DNA of 64,000 bases from Bacteroidota bacterium (GTDB taxonomy: Bacteria; Bacteroidota; Bacteroidia; Chitinophagales; Saprospiraceae): positions 175,172 through 239,171 of the forward strand of contig JAIUPL010000006.1 in NCBI GenBank assembly GCA_020160935.1, given 5' to 3'. The position numbers were made by a program, and so were the translations under genes. Positions 44,288-53,468 of the stretch are shown one piece after another. The notes under the pieces were generated by a model. It was not told where the DNA came from. It made no database searches and saw only the letters and a program-made list of their open reading frames with translations. Numbering within the stretch: position 1 is the stretch's first letter; the number at the start of each line of letters is the position of its first letter.

Positions 44288-44917
44288 ATGCAGTCAGAAG
44301 TCGCACGTAATTTATTGAAAATCAGGGCTGTAAAACTAAGCCCGCAGGAGCCTTTCACCTGGGCTTCGGGGATATTGTCACCAATTTACTGCGATAATCG
44401 CGTGGCGCTTTCGCACCCGGATGTTCGTACTTTCCTTAAAAAATGCCTCGCTGAAAAATCTACCGTTTTCGGCAAATTCGATGTTGTGGCGGGAGTTGCG
44501 ACAGCAGGCATTCCGCATGGCGTTTTGCTTGCTGATGCGCTGGAATTGCCTTTTATTTACGTCCGAAGCGGTGCGAAGGATCATGGCAGGCGCAATCAGA
44601 TTGAAGGCGAACTGCAAAAAGGACAACGCGTGCTTGTCATTGAAGACCTGATCAGCACAGGAGGGAGTTGTCTTCTTGCCGTAGATGCCCTGCGCGACGC
44701 CGGGGCTGAAGTGGCAGGTGTGCTGGCCATTTTTCAATACGGTTTTGAAAAAGCGGCGCAGGCTTTTGCCAACAAACAAATTACTTTTGACACACTGACC
44801 GATTACGATGCCCTGATTCAGGAAGCAGCGCGCTCGGGGTATGTATCGCAGGAAGATTTACAAACACTTTCAAGATGGCGCGAAAACCCGGATGGCTGGG
44901 GCGCGCTTTACGTTTAA
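44288..44917 (+). CDS. pyrE: Orotate phosphoribosyltransferase
   Basis: Makes OMP from orotate and PRPP in pyrimidine synthesis. It has 209 residues. Motifs are EPFTWASGILSPIYCDNR at the N-terminus, VAGVATAGIPHGVLLA, and the PRPP loop VLVIEDLISTGGS (115-127). Starts at 44261 (TTG) and 44270 are in frame; the ATG at 44288 is preferred because the known family begins near it and a T-rich promoter-like stretch lies just upstream. Confidence 0.95.
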   Translation: MQSEVARNLLKIRAVKLSPQEPFTWASGILSPIYCDNRVALSHPDVRTFLKKCLAEKSTVFGKFDVVAGVATAGIPHGVLLADALELPFIYVRSGAKDHGRRNQIEGELQKGQRVLVIEDLISTGGSCLLAVDALRDAGAEVAGVLAIFQYGFEKAAQAFANKQITFDTLTDYDALIQEAARSGYVSQEDLQTLSRWRENPDGWGALYV

Positions 44918-44979
44918 GATAATCAGTATGCCTGTTCTGTAGTGAATAGCGCCATACTGCTTTCAAAATTCATATTAGT

Positions 44980-46071
44980 ATGCATGTAATCAACTCTGAA
45001 TCTGAATCGTTCCTTCGGCGTTATCTCAATAATGCCAGCCCGACCGGCTACGAATGGTCTGGTCAAAAACTGTGGCTGGAATATATCAAACCTTATATCG
45101 ACGATTGGCAACTCGACAATTACGGGACGGCGTATGCAATCATCAATCCCGGCCAGCCTTATAAAGTAGTGATAGAAGGCCATGCCGACGAGATTTCATG
45201 GTTTGTGAATTATGTAACCGAAGATGGTTTTATTCATGTAATCCGCAACGGCGGGAGCGATTTCCAGATAGCGCCTTCCATGCGTGTCTGGATTCATTTG
45301 CGGCAGGGCGGAAAAATCGAAGGGGTGTTTGGCTGGCCTGCTATTCATACCCGTACGGATAAAGACGCATCGCTGACCCCTGCGCTCGACAATATCACCA
45401 TCGACGTAGGCGCGAAAGACCGCGAAGAAGTGGCCAAAATGGGTATCCATGTAGGTTGTGTGGTTACTTTTCAGGACGAACTGACCATCCTGAACGATCG
45501 CTACTATACCGGCCGCGCCCTCGACAACAGAATGGGTGGATTTTGTATCGCCGAAGTAGCCCGACTGCTCAAAGAAAATAACATCAAACTTCCATACTCC
45601 CTGTATGTGGTAAATTCCGTTCAGGAGGAGGTAGGGCTGCGTGGTGCAGAAATGGTTACACAATCCATCCGGCCCAATGTAGCCATCGTGACCGATGTGA
45701 CCCACGACACGCATACACCCATGATCAGTAGCAAAAAACACGGCGATGTGCGCTGCGGCAATGGCCCGTCCGTAACCTATGCGCCCGCGGTGCATCAAAA
45801 ACTGCTGGACATCATCATTGGTACTGCTGAAAAACTCGACATCCCGTTCCAGCGCGAAGCAGCCAGCCGTGTAACCGGCACCGATACCGATGCGTTTGCC
45901 TATTCCAATGGCGGCGTACCGTCGGCGCTCATTTCGCTCCCGCTGCGCTACATGCATACAACGGTGGAAATGGCTCATAAAGACGACGTGAACAACCTCA
46001 TCCGTCTGATTTATGAATCGCTGCAGAAAATAGAAAACGGCCACGATTTCAAATATTTTAACCATATTTGA
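44980..46071 (+). CDS. M42-family aminopeptidase
   Basis: Dinuclear metallo-aminopeptidase/endoglucanase-like enzyme of 363 residues, the normal length for M42. Metal ligands are His68 and Asp70 in IEGHADEIS, Asp182 in RALDNRMGG, Glu216/Glu217 in VQEEVGLRG, Asp239 in VTDVTHD and the late His in YMHTTVEMA. It releases N-terminal residues from peptides, in the cytoplasm. It follows pyrE by 62 bases, likely in the same unit or with its own promoter. Confidence 0.93.
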   Translation: MHVINSESESFLRRYLNNASPTGYEWSGQKLWLEYIKPYIDDWQLDNYGTAYAIINPGQPYKVVIEGHADEISWFVNYVTEDGFIHVIRNGGSDFQIAPSMRVWIHLRQGGKIEGVFGWPAIHTRTDKDASLTPALDNITIDVGAKDREEVAKMGIHVGCVVTFQDELTILNDRYYTGRALDNRMGGFCIAEVARLLKENNIKLPYSLYVVNSVQEEVGLRGAEMVTQSIRPNVAIVTDVTHDTHTPMISSKKHGDVRCGNGPSVTYAPAVHQKLLDIIIGTAEKLDIPFQREAASRVTGTDTDAFAYSNGGVPSALISLPLRYMHTTVEMAHKDDVNNLIRLIYESLQKIENGHDFKYFNHI

Positions 46072-46091
46072 ACCTGTAAAAGCCCTCCTAC

Positions 46092-46946
46092 ATGGAATAC
46101 GCCGCCTGTCAAGTAGCCATTGCACCCCTGCGCGCTCAACCCTCCGACAAAAGCGAGATGGTATCGCAATTGCTTTTTGGAGAAACTGTGGAGGTGCAGG
46201 ATTCCAAAGATAACTGGAAGCAGGTGCTATGCGCCTGGGACGGCTACATTGGCTGGGTGGATTCCAAACAACTGAAACGCATTACCCCCAGCGAATACGA
46301 TCGATACGCAGAACATGCTACCATGAACCTGTCGCTGGTGGAAGGACTGATGGCGGCAGACCACTTCATACCACTCACCATGGGCGCTTCCCTGCCATTG
46401 TATGACGGACTTCGTTGTGTGCTGGGCGACCAGTCTTTTCAGTTTTCAGGCCCTGTGGTGAGCCCTGGCCAGCAGCAACTCAACAGCGAATGGGTGGTGA
46501 AAATTGCCCGTCGATATTTGCATGCGCCGTACCTCTGGGGCGGGCGCTCCCCATTTGGTATCGACTGTTCCGGGCTTACACAAATGGTATTCAAAATTGC
46601 CGGTATACGCTTGCTGCGAGATGCGTCTCAACAGGTCACGCAAGGCAGGCTGGTGGATTTTATGGAACAATGCCAGTCGGGCGACCTCGCTTTTTTTGAC
46701 AATGCCAAGGGTGTTATCACCCACGTTGGAATCATTTTACCCGATTGCCATGTCATTCATGCCTCGGGCAAAGTTCGCATCGACAAACTCGATCACTTCG
46801 GCATTTTCAACCGGGAATTGAACCGCTATACCCACCAACTGCGGATTGTAAAACGCGTGCTGGCTGATGAAACGCCTGATATGGATACGGCTCGTGCAGG
46901 CGATTCCGAAGACGAATTGATGCAACAGACGGCTCTTTTCGATTGA
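46092..46946 (+). CDS. NlpC/P60 hydrolase with SH3-like domains
   Basis: Peptidoglycan-type endopeptidase of 284 residues. Residues 1-65 and the next region resemble two bacterial SH3-like domains (DGYIGWVDSKQL), and the NlpC/P60 domain has Cys159 in FGIDCSGLTQ, His211 in ITHVGIIL and His223 in HVIHASG. It begins MEYAACQV without a signal peptide, so export (if any) is not explained, which argues for a cytoplasmic role such as muropeptide recycling; that is inference. It follows the M42 gene by 20 bases and precedes prmC by 2 bases. Confidence 0.9.
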   Translation: MEYAACQVAIAPLRAQPSDKSEMVSQLLFGETVEVQDSKDNWKQVLCAWDGYIGWVDSKQLKRITPSEYDRYAEHATMNLSLVEGLMAADHFIPLTMGASLPLYDGLRCVLGDQSFQFSGPVVSPGQQQLNSEWVVKIARRYLHAPYLWGGRSPFGIDCSGLTQMVFKIAGIRLLRDASQQVTQGRLVDFMEQCQSGDLAFFDNAKGVITHVGIILPDCHVIHASGKVRIDKLDHFGIFNRELNRYTHQLRIVKRVLADETPDMDTARAGDSEDELMQQTALFD

Positions 46947-46948
46947 AT

Positions 46949-47818
46949 ATGACGCCTGAGGCCGTAAAATCCTTGCTCGCCGAACGGCTTTCTCCGCGTT
47001 ATGGCAGCGGCGAAGCAAACGCCATTGCCCGCATTGTGCTGGAAGATGTTTTTCAGGCGCATCGACAGTCGCCGGAACAATTTGCTGCTCAGTGGACTGA
47101 TGCACAATCTGCACATTTACAGGAAATTATACAACAACTCGAAGCAGGTGAACCGGTTCAGTATGTGGTCGGTTCGGCAGATTTTTTCGGGCTTACATTT
47201 CAGGTAAATCCCGCTGTACTGATTCCGCGCCAGGAAACGGAAGAACTGGTGGCCTGGATACTGGATTACCTGAAAACGCTTGCAGGGCAACCCAACATCC
47301 ACCTGCTCGACATCGGGCTGGGAAGCGGCTGTATCGGCATTACCCTGAAGAAAAAAAACGCGGGCATCCGTTTGTTTGGCCTGGAGGTCAGTCCCGAAGC
47401 ACTGGACGTGGCGGTGCTGAACGCTACCAAAATCCTGGGAGAGAAGGGTGATTTTACCTTTTTGCGAGGCGACATCCGTGAACGCGCTACCTGGCATTTG
47501 TTTCCAACAATGCAGGTAATCGTCAGCAACCCGCCCTACATTCCCGAAACAGAAAAAGCCTTGATACCCGAGCATGTGCTGGCGCACGAGCCTTCCTTGG
47601 CACTTTTTGTAGACAATGACGATCCCTTGCTTTTTTACAAAACCATCGCCGATTTTGCCCTGGAGAAACTGGAAATCAGCGGAATGCTGTTTTTTGAATG
47701 CAACGAATTTAATGCCGCACAGGTGGCGGCGCTGCTCGTTGAAAAAGGTTTTGAAGAAGTGGTGTTGAAAAAGGATTTGTTGGGCGCTGACCGTATGGTG
47801 GCAGGTAAACGTGCCTGA
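46949..47818 (+). CDS. prmC: Peptide chain release factor N5-glutamine methyltransferase
   Basis: Methylates the GGQ glutamine of release factors 1 and 2. It has 289 residues. The N-terminal helical domain is followed by AVLIPRQETEEL, the SAM loop DIGLGSGCIG (121-130) and the catalytic NPPY motif in VSNPPYIPE (194-197). The ATG at 46949 begins 2 bases after the stop of the NlpC/P60 gene; a TTG six bases upstream is less likely. Confidence 0.95.
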   Translation: MTPEAVKSLLAERLSPRYGSGEANAIARIVLEDVFQAHRQSPEQFAAQWTDAQSAHLQEIIQQLEAGEPVQYVVGSADFFGLTFQVNPAVLIPRQETEELVAWILDYLKTLAGQPNIHLLDIGLGSGCIGITLKKKNAGIRLFGLEVSPEALDVAVLNATKILGEKGDFTFLRGDIRERATWHLFPTMQVIVSNPPYIPETEKALIPEHVLAHEPSLALFVDNDDPLLFYKTIADFALEKLEISGMLFFECNEFNAAQVAALLVEKGFEEVVLKKDLLGADRMVAGKRA

Positions 47819-47910
47819 CAAAACCCTTCGTGAGAAGGCGGGATAACGGATGAAACGGATTTTTTCAGATTACTCCGGATTATTTTCCATCCATTTATTT
47901 TTGAGATGAT

Positions 47911-48022
47911 GAACACTCTACGCCTTGTGTCCTTTGTGAAACCTTTGTGCACGTTGTGGTTAAAAAATTTTTACCACTAAGACCACAAAGGTTTCACAAA
48001 GGACACAAGGCGTAGCGTGTTC
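47911..48022. repeat. Intergenic inverted repeat IR11
   Basis: Outer arms gaacac...ctacgccttgtgtcctttgtgaaacctttgtg (47911 on) and its complement (to 48022) match over about 39 bases with one mismatch; the inner segments pair less well. Words such as cacaaaggacacaagg give the arm a repetitive look. It lies between prmC and purK, both on the plus strand. Confidence 0.85.
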
Positions 48023-48060
48023 AGGTGGTATTTTTCGCACACGAATGACCGGCATCTTCT

Positions 48061-48068
48061 TACCTTCG
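48061..48068 (+). promoter_or_regulatory. -7-like element TACCTTCG next to the purK start
   Basis: TACCTTCG differs from TAnnTTTG at one base and ends 4 bases before the ATG at 48073. Like the sequence before the MBL gene, it would give a leaderless mRNA. Confidence 0.3.
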
Positions 48069-48072
48069 CACC

Positions 48073-49221
48073 ATGTTTTCTACCACGCAAAAGATTGGTA
48101 TTCTGGGCGGCGGACAACTCGGAAAAATGTTGTGCCTGGCCGCTGCGCCCTGGGATTTTAAAACCTGTGTGCTCGATACTTCAGCCGATTTTCCCGCAGG
48201 TCCTGTTTGTTCGGAATTCACCCCCGGCGATTTTAAAAACTACGACGATGTGCTGGCTTTCGGCGCCGATAAAGACGTGTTAACCATTGAAATAGAGCAT
48301 GTTAACACGGAAGCCTTGCATGAATTGAAACGACAGGGAAAAATCGTGCACCCGGCCCCGGAAGCACTGGATATCATCAAAGACAAAGGCCTGCAAAAAG
48401 AATTTTACCGGCAACACGACATTCCTACCGCACCTTTTGAACTGTTCGCCGACGAACAGGCGCTCCTCGACGCCATCCAAAGTGGCCGCTGGGCACTGCC
48501 GCTCGTTCAAAAAACACGCACGGCAGGCTACGACGGTAGGGGAGTGGCCATACTCCGCTCGCCGGCCGACCTCGATACCAAACTGCTAAAAGGCCCTTGC
48601 CTCGCCGAACAACTGGCGCCCGTGCGGACGGAAATTGCCGTCATCGCTGCCCGCAACGCTGCCGATCAGGTGGCGGTTTTTCCTGCCGTGGAAATGGATT
48701 TTCACCCGGAAGCCAACCTGGTGGAACAACTGGTGTGCCCGGCGCGTATTTCCCCCCTGGCCGAAGCGGCAGCCGAAGCGCTGGCAGAACAGGTTATTCG
48801 GGCTTTCGACGTGTGTGGACTGCTGGCGGTGGAAATGTTTCTGTGTATTGATGGCCAACTATGGGTAAATGAAGTGGCGCCGCGCCCGCACAACAGCGGC
48901 CACCACACCATCGACAGTGCTGTGACCAGCCAGTACCAGCAACACCTGCGAGCTATTTGCAATTTGCCCCTGGGCGATACGGCACAAGTGCAGCCTGCCA
49001 TTATGCTCAATTTGCTGGGCGATGAAGGATTTAAAGGCCCTGTCCGATACGAAGGCGTGGCCGAATGCCTGGCACTGAGCGGCGTACATGTACATTTGTA
49101 TGGAAAAGCCATGACCGCACCTTTCCGAAAGATGGGCCACGTTACCATCACGGCCGATACGCTTGAGGCTGCTTTCGAAAAGGCTGATTTTGTCAAAAAA
49201 ACACTCCGCGTCCGCTCGTAA
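48073..49221 (+). CDS. purK: 5-(carboxyamino)imidazole ribonucleotide synthase
   Basis: ATP-grasp enzyme of 382 residues in purine synthesis; it makes N5-CAIR from AIR, ATP and bicarbonate. Signatures are GILGGGQLGKML at the N-terminus, QKTRTAGYDGRGVA (ATP-grasp loop) and WVNEVAPRPHNSGHHTID. It is followed by purE, 32 bases downstream, so the two successive steps are co-transcribed. Confidence 0.96.
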   Translation: MFSTTQKIGILGGGQLGKMLCLAAAPWDFKTCVLDTSADFPAGPVCSEFTPGDFKNYDDVLAFGADKDVLTIEIEHVNTEALHELKRQGKIVHPAPEALDIIKDKGLQKEFYRQHDIPTAPFELFADEQALLDAIQSGRWALPLVQKTRTAGYDGRGVAILRSPADLDTKLLKGPCLAEQLAPVRTEIAVIAARNAADQVAVFPAVEMDFHPEANLVEQLVCPARISPLAEAAAEALAEQVIRAFDVCGLLAVEMFLCIDGQLWVNEVAPRPHNSGHHTIDSAVTSQYQQHLRAICNLPLGDTAQVQPAIMLNLLGDEGFKGPVRYEGVAECLALSGVHVHLYGKAMTAPFRKMGHVTITADTLEAAFEKADFVKKTLRVRS

Positions 49222-49253
49222 TTCTCACTTCTCACCTCCCACCTCTCACCTCT

Positions 49254-49742
49254 ATGGTTGCTATCATCATGGGTTCCGATTCCGACCTGCCGGTTATGCA
49301 AAAAGCGGCGGACATCCTGACGGAACTGCAAGTGCCCTTTGAAATGACCATCGTGTCGGCGCACAGAACGCCCGACCGCATGTTTCAATTTGCCAAGACA
49401 GCGCATGAGCGCGGTATCCGGGTGATCATTGCGGGTGCAGGCGGCGCAGCGCATTTGCCGGGCATGGTGGCGGCTATTTCGCCCTTGCCGGTGGTGGGCG
49501 TGCCGGTCAAATCTTCCAATTCTATCGATGGCTGGGATAGTATTTTGTCCATCCTGCAAATGCCCGAGGGTGTGCCCGTGGCAACCGTAGCGCTCAATGC
49601 GGCGCGCAATGCAGGTATTCTGGCGGCTCAGATGATCGCCACTTCGGATGCCGATTTGTTGCAACGTATTGTACAGTTCAAGCAGTCGCTTGAGAAGAAG
49701 GTGCTGGAGAAGGCGGAGGCGATGGAGCGGCATTTGAAATGA
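49254..49742 (+). CDS. purE: N5-carboxyaminoimidazole ribonucleotide mutase
   Basis: Converts N5-CAIR to 4-carboxy-AIR, the step after PurK. It has 162 residues. Signatures are GSDSDLPVMQKA, VSAHRTPDRM and the GAGGAAHLPGMVAA loop, typical of class I PurE. Short ctcacctc-type repeats fill the 32 bases before it. IR12 follows. Confidence 0.96.
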   Translation: MVAIIMGSDSDLPVMQKAADILTELQVPFEMTIVSAHRTPDRMFQFAKTAHERGIRVIIAGAGGAAHLPGMVAAISPLPVVGVPVKSSNSIDGWDSILSILQMPEGVPVATVALNAARNAGILAAQMIATSDADLLQRIVQFKQSLEKKVLEKAEAMERHLK

Positions 49743-49760
49743 TAATGATTGCGGGCTTAA

Positions 49761-49950
49761 GGGATTCGGCTTCGCCGAATAGGGGATTTGGGATTGGGCG
49801 GATTAAGCGGATTAAATAGATTTTTGTGGCCTGTCGGCCACTTGAAATACCTATTTAAAAATCAAAAAAAGTGGCCGACAGGCCACTTCATCCCTATAAT
49901 CCGCTTAATCCGCCCAATCCCAAGTTCCCATTCGGCGAAGCCGAATCCCC
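49761..49950. repeat. Intergenic inverted repeat IR12 with nested palindromes
   Basis: The left arm has gggattcggcttcgccgaat, then ggattgggcggattaagcggatta with 9-base periodicity; the right arm (ends at 49950) is the complement with small shifts. In the interior are two nearly self-complementary elements of the gtggcctgtcggccac type, one on each side, which are complements of each other. It separates the convergent purE and the small membrane protein gene. Confidence 0.85.
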
Positions 49951-49975
49951 ATCCAAAAAGCGAATCCGAATCCTT

Positions 49976-50251
49976 TTACACCGTTTCCTCCGGGTTTTGC
50001 CCACGCATCCGCTTAATCAGGTAATTGATCAGAATCATCACCATCAGACCGATAAAATAAGATGCTGCGAACATCAGCCATTCGTACGTGTCTTTGTCGA
50101 CCGCATCCCGTTTGGCAGTGAGCCCCCACAAATTAGCGAGGCCTTTTTTTACAAAAAATTTGGAGACCAGCATAGATGCAGAAAGACCTGCGAGATATCC
50201 TACGGAAAGATTAACCACCTCTCCGGCAATGAACTTCGTTAGTTTGGACAT
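49976..50251 (-). CDS. Small membrane protein, 91 residues
   Basis: A 91-residue protein with two hydrophobic segments (about 17-32 and 60-80) and a basic C-terminal end, RMRGQNPEETV. The N-terminus KLTKFIAGEVVNLSVGYLAG suggests a first membrane helix. I do not recognise the family. Its ATG at 50251 faces the plus-strand thiolase gene across 266 bases. Confidence 0.6.
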   Translation of the reverse strand: MSKLTKFIAGEVVNLSVGYLAGLSASMLVSKFFVKKGLANLWGLTAKRDAVDKDTYEWLMFAASYFIGLMVMILINYLIKRMRGQNPEETV

Positions 50252-50476
50252 GTTGTACCTGATATTTTTTTAGCAAACATAAACGGGAGTTTCGGGCTGG
50301 ACAATAGTTTGCCGCGCTGGTTTGCAAAATGACCACGCGCAAGCATCGTCGAACCACCTGTTTTTTACATAATGGATTGATTTTGTGGGAAATGTGGTCT
50401 TGCTGCCCTGTTGGTCAATACCTGCAAATTCATTCATCCTCTTTACCTGCATACAGTGGGTTTCGTGCAAAACACC

Positions 50477-50484
50477 TACTTTTG
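50477..50484 (+). promoter_or_regulatory. -7 promoter element TACTTTTG
   Basis: TACTTTTG fits TAnnTTTG; the thiolase ATG at 50518 begins 33 bases later. Confidence 0.45.
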
Positions 50485-50517
50485 CAGCCTGCTAACCAAG
50501 TTTTACCACCAAATTTT

Positions 50518-51696
50518 ATGAAAGAAGTTTATATCGTTTCCGCCGTACGCACACCTATTGGTAGTTTCGGCGGCGTACTGTCGGGCATTTCCGCTACCCA
50601 ACTGGGCGCTACCGCCATCAAAGGCGCACTGGAAAAAGCCGGCGTGGCCCCCGATCAGGTGAATGAAGTGCTGATGGGCAATGTCGTCAGCGCCAACCTG
50701 GGCCAGGCCCCTGCCCGCCAGGCAGCGCGTTTTGCCGGACTGCCCGACAATATTCCCTGCACCACCGTCAACAAAGTGTGTGCTTCCGGCATGAAAACCA
50801 TCGCCCTGGGCGCGCAAAGCATCATGCTGGGCATCAACGACATCGTAGTGGCCGGCGGCATGGAAAACATGTCGCAAATCCCGTACTACCTGCCCAATGC
50901 CCGCTGGGGATACAAATACGGCAACGCTGAGTTCATCGACGGCCTCGCCAAAGACGGCCTGACGGACGTGTACAACCAGAAAGCAATGGGCGTATGCGCC
51001 GACGCCACCGCTACCAAATACGGCATCACCCGCGAGCAGCAAGATGCTTTTGCCATCGACTCGTACAAACGCGCCGCAGCGGCTACGGAAGGCGGCTTTT
51101 TCAAAGATGAAATCGTGCCGGTGCTCATTCCCCAGAAAAAAGGCGACGCCCTTCAAATCGTGGAGGATGAGGAGTTTAAAAAAGTGATGTTCGACAAAAT
51201 CCCGGGGCTCCGCCCGGCCTTCACACCCGACGGCACCGTAACGGCCGCCAATGCTTCCACTATCAACGACGGCGCTACGGCCCTCGTACTGGCCAGTGAA
51301 GAAGCGGTAAAACGCCTGGGACTGACGCCGGTGGCCAAAATCCGCGGCTTTGCAGATGCGGAGCAGGAACCGGAATGGTTTACCACCACGCCGACCATCG
51401 CAGCGCCCAAAGCCCTGAAAATGGCGGGTGTTTCCAAAAACGACATCGACTTTTTTGAAGTCAACGAAGCGTTTTCAGTAGTAACCCTCGCTTTTGAACA
51501 GGTGATGGACATCGACCACGCCAAAACCAATGTCTTTGGCGGCGCGGTGTCTATCGGCCACCCGCTGGGCGCTTCCGGCGCGCGCATCGTGACCACGCTC
51601 AACAACGTGCTGCATCAGCAAAACGGCAAACTCGGGCTGGCAGCGATTTGTAATGGCGGCGGCGGCGCGACGGCGATCGTGATCGAGCGGGTTTAA
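50518..51696 (+). CDS. Acetyl-CoA C-acetyltransferase (thiolase)
   Basis: Thiolase of 392 residues. The three catalytic residues are in place: Cys88 in NKVCASGMK, His348 in SIGHPLGASGAR and Cys378 in AICNGGGGA. It makes acetoacetyl-CoA from two acetyl-CoA, or works in reverse. The residue numbers agree with biosynthetic thiolases, but the degradative branch cannot be excluded. I use the ATG at 50518; the earlier in-frame stretch is not thiolase-like and crosses the promoter box. IR13 follows the stop. Confidence 0.95.
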   Translation: MKEVYIVSAVRTPIGSFGGVLSGISATQLGATAIKGALEKAGVAPDQVNEVLMGNVVSANLGQAPARQAARFAGLPDNIPCTTVNKVCASGMKTIALGAQSIMLGINDIVVAGGMENMSQIPYYLPNARWGYKYGNAEFIDGLAKDGLTDVYNQKAMGVCADATATKYGITREQQDAFAIDSYKRAAAATEGGFFKDEIVPVLIPQKKGDALQIVEDEEFKKVMFDKIPGLRPAFTPDGTVTAANASTINDGATALVLASEEAVKRLGLTPVAKIRGFADAEQEPEWFTTTPTIAAPKALKMAGVSKNDIDFFEVNEAFSVVTLAFEQVMDIDHAKTNVFGGAVSIGHPLGASGARIVTTLNNVLHQQNGKLGLAAICNGGGGATAIVIERV

Positions 51697-51780
51697 TATT
51701 TCGGTGTTCGATATTCGGTGTTCGGAGTTCGATATTCTTTAATGTCGAATAAAGAACACCGAATATCGAATACCGAAATA
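51697..51780. repeat. Intergenic inverted repeat IR13
   Basis: 27-base arms (51697-51723 and 51754-51780) with one mismatch; the left arm is built from ttcg/tattcgg words with about 18-base periodicity that continues past the arm into the loop. It lies immediately past the thiolase stop, before the convergent T9SS cargo gene. Confidence 0.85.
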
Positions 51781-51890
51781 AAGTAGGAATGGTCGTATGT
51801 AAGAATTTGTGAACTGCGTTCCTTGCTATTTATGCAGACAGTCATTTTATGAAATATGTATTTTGGTCAGCAGCCGTTGCATCGGCGGGA

Positions 51891-53309
51891 TTATTGCCAT
51901 ACGACAACATTCAAAATACTGACTACCCGCCCTCCCTCATCTGTCACTTTCCAGGCATACCTGCCTGCGGCAAGCCCGTCGCGAGGCACAAATAACTCTT
52001 CGGTATCAAAATCCATTTGCCGCATCAAGCGACCACTCAGATCGTGGATATACAGGTGCTTGCGTACACCTGGGTAACCGATTTTCAGGTAGGTCATCTC
52101 CGAAAACGGATTGGGGAACAATAATACAGGCGCTTCATTGACCCATTGTACATTGCTGGTAACCATACTGATTTTGGTCATAAACACCCCGTATTGCACA
52201 GCACTTTCTACATTGCCGCCAAAAATCAGATTCCCCGCACCGTCGAGCGCCATGCAACGGGTGCGGCAGTTTGACTGATAATCGCCTGTAACAACGGATT
52301 GAACCGCAAGTGATTCATCCAGAATACCACCAAAAGGTTCATTCAAACCGTTTTCAGGATTAAACTGCATGCCACAAACCACCAACCGGTCGCTGTGATC
52401 AACAACAACATCGCTCAGGTATGCCGGGGTGGACAGACCAATCCCTTCCGAAGCGGCCAGCAAATGACCACCGGCGTCATACCGAAGCGCAACAGCCCGT
52501 ACAAACTGATCCTGCCCATCTGTCGAACCGCCAACTACTGCACAGGCGCCGTTGCCCAATCCAGTTACGGCAACTGCGCGGTCATTGCCATCAGCATTGA
52601 AGGTCGTATACCACAATAAATTGCCATCAGGTGTACATTTCAGCACCAACATATCGGCCTGTTTTGGGTCGTCCGACCACGTAAAATCGCTGATCAACAC
52701 ATTCCCATCTGACGCCAGAGCAAGGTCGAGGCCGATGGCAGGCTGGTTAATCGCTAGAGTTTTCATAAAAGTCTGCTTGCCTTTTGCCGACAATCGTGTC
52801 AGCATTACGCCAAACTGACGGCTCTGGGGGTCTTCAATACGACCGGTCATCAGAAAACTGCCGTCCGGTAATTCTGCTACTCCGGAACACACATCATCAT
52901 AGGCTGTGCCGATGAGCGCACGCCATTCTTCCCGGCCTTCGGCATTGGTTTTTACGACATAACCATCACAGGCCAGTCCGTAACTGAGTGCTGTATGGCC
53001 GCTGATTAGAAAGCCGCCATCTGAAACCAAAACAAGTGCATTGCCTCCGTCTTCTTTTTCACGGCCGTAAAACCGGGTCCAGATAATGGCTCCAGCAGCA
53101 TTTATTTTGCTGAGGTACATATCGCCCAGCGAATCAGGGCCGGATTTGTTCAACCCGGTAAAGACCAATCCGCCGTCGGGAGTAGCCACAATACCGCGGG
53201 CATCGTCGTAGCGCTGGTGGTTGTAAAGCCTGTTAAAGGCGAGTTGTTGGGCCGACAGTCGCACTGCCAGCAAAAGCATCAGCCAGGTGAAGTAGGGGCG
53301 CGTATTCAT
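51891..53309 (-). CDS. Secreted protein with T9SS C-terminal sorting domain
   Basis: Exported protein of 472 residues: signal peptide (1-20), a propeller-like series of repeats such as GDMYLSKINAAGAIIW, VLKCTPDGNLLWY and DRLVVCGMQFN (each strand pair reports a value, as in the delta-60 type repeats), then the T9SS sorting domain (about the last 80 residues) with LLFPNPFSEMTYLKI, YIHDLSGRLMRQM and GLAAGRYAWKV. It is likely delivered to the surface by the T9SS, of which PorP/SprF occurs at 33.5 kb. The ligand is unknown. Confidence 0.87.
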   Translation of the reverse strand: MNTRPYFTWLMLLLAVRLSAQQLAFNRLYNHQRYDDARGIVATPDGGLVFTGLNKSGPDSLGDMYLSKINAAGAIIWTRFYGREKEDGGNALVLVSDGGFLISGHTALSYGLACDGYVVKTNAEGREEWRALIGTAYDDVCSGVAELPDGSFLMTGRIEDPQSRQFGVMLTRLSAKGKQTFMKTLAINQPAIGLDLALASDGNVLISDFTWSDDPKQADMLVLKCTPDGNLLWYTTFNADGNDRAVAVTGLGNGACAVVGGSTDGQDQFVRAVALRYDAGGHLLAASEGIGLSTPAYLSDVVVDHSDRLVVCGMQFNPENGLNEPFGGILDESLAVQSVVTGDYQSNCRTRCMALDGAGNLIFGGNVESAVQYGVFMTKISMVTSNVQWVNEAPVLLFPNPFSEMTYLKIGYPGVRKHLYIHDLSGRLMRQMDFDTEELFVPRDGLAAGRYAWKVTDEGGRVVSILNVVVWQ

Positions 53310-53468
53310 AATCAGATAGTTTTATAAAGAACATATGTATTTACAACGAATAGAGGTGGGTATGTGCTGCCTTGGCATATGTTAGTGTCTGAGAATCAGG
53401 CATTGGGCGATCCGGACTTGTTTAGCGTCTATTATTTTCCAGATAATTGCCGCCACATGCTGATTTAT

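Noticed and set aside
51849..51950. Plus-strand small frame beginning ATGAAATATGTA
   Set aside because: It overlaps the C-terminal sorting domain of the cargo gene on the other strand, is short and has no supporting signal.
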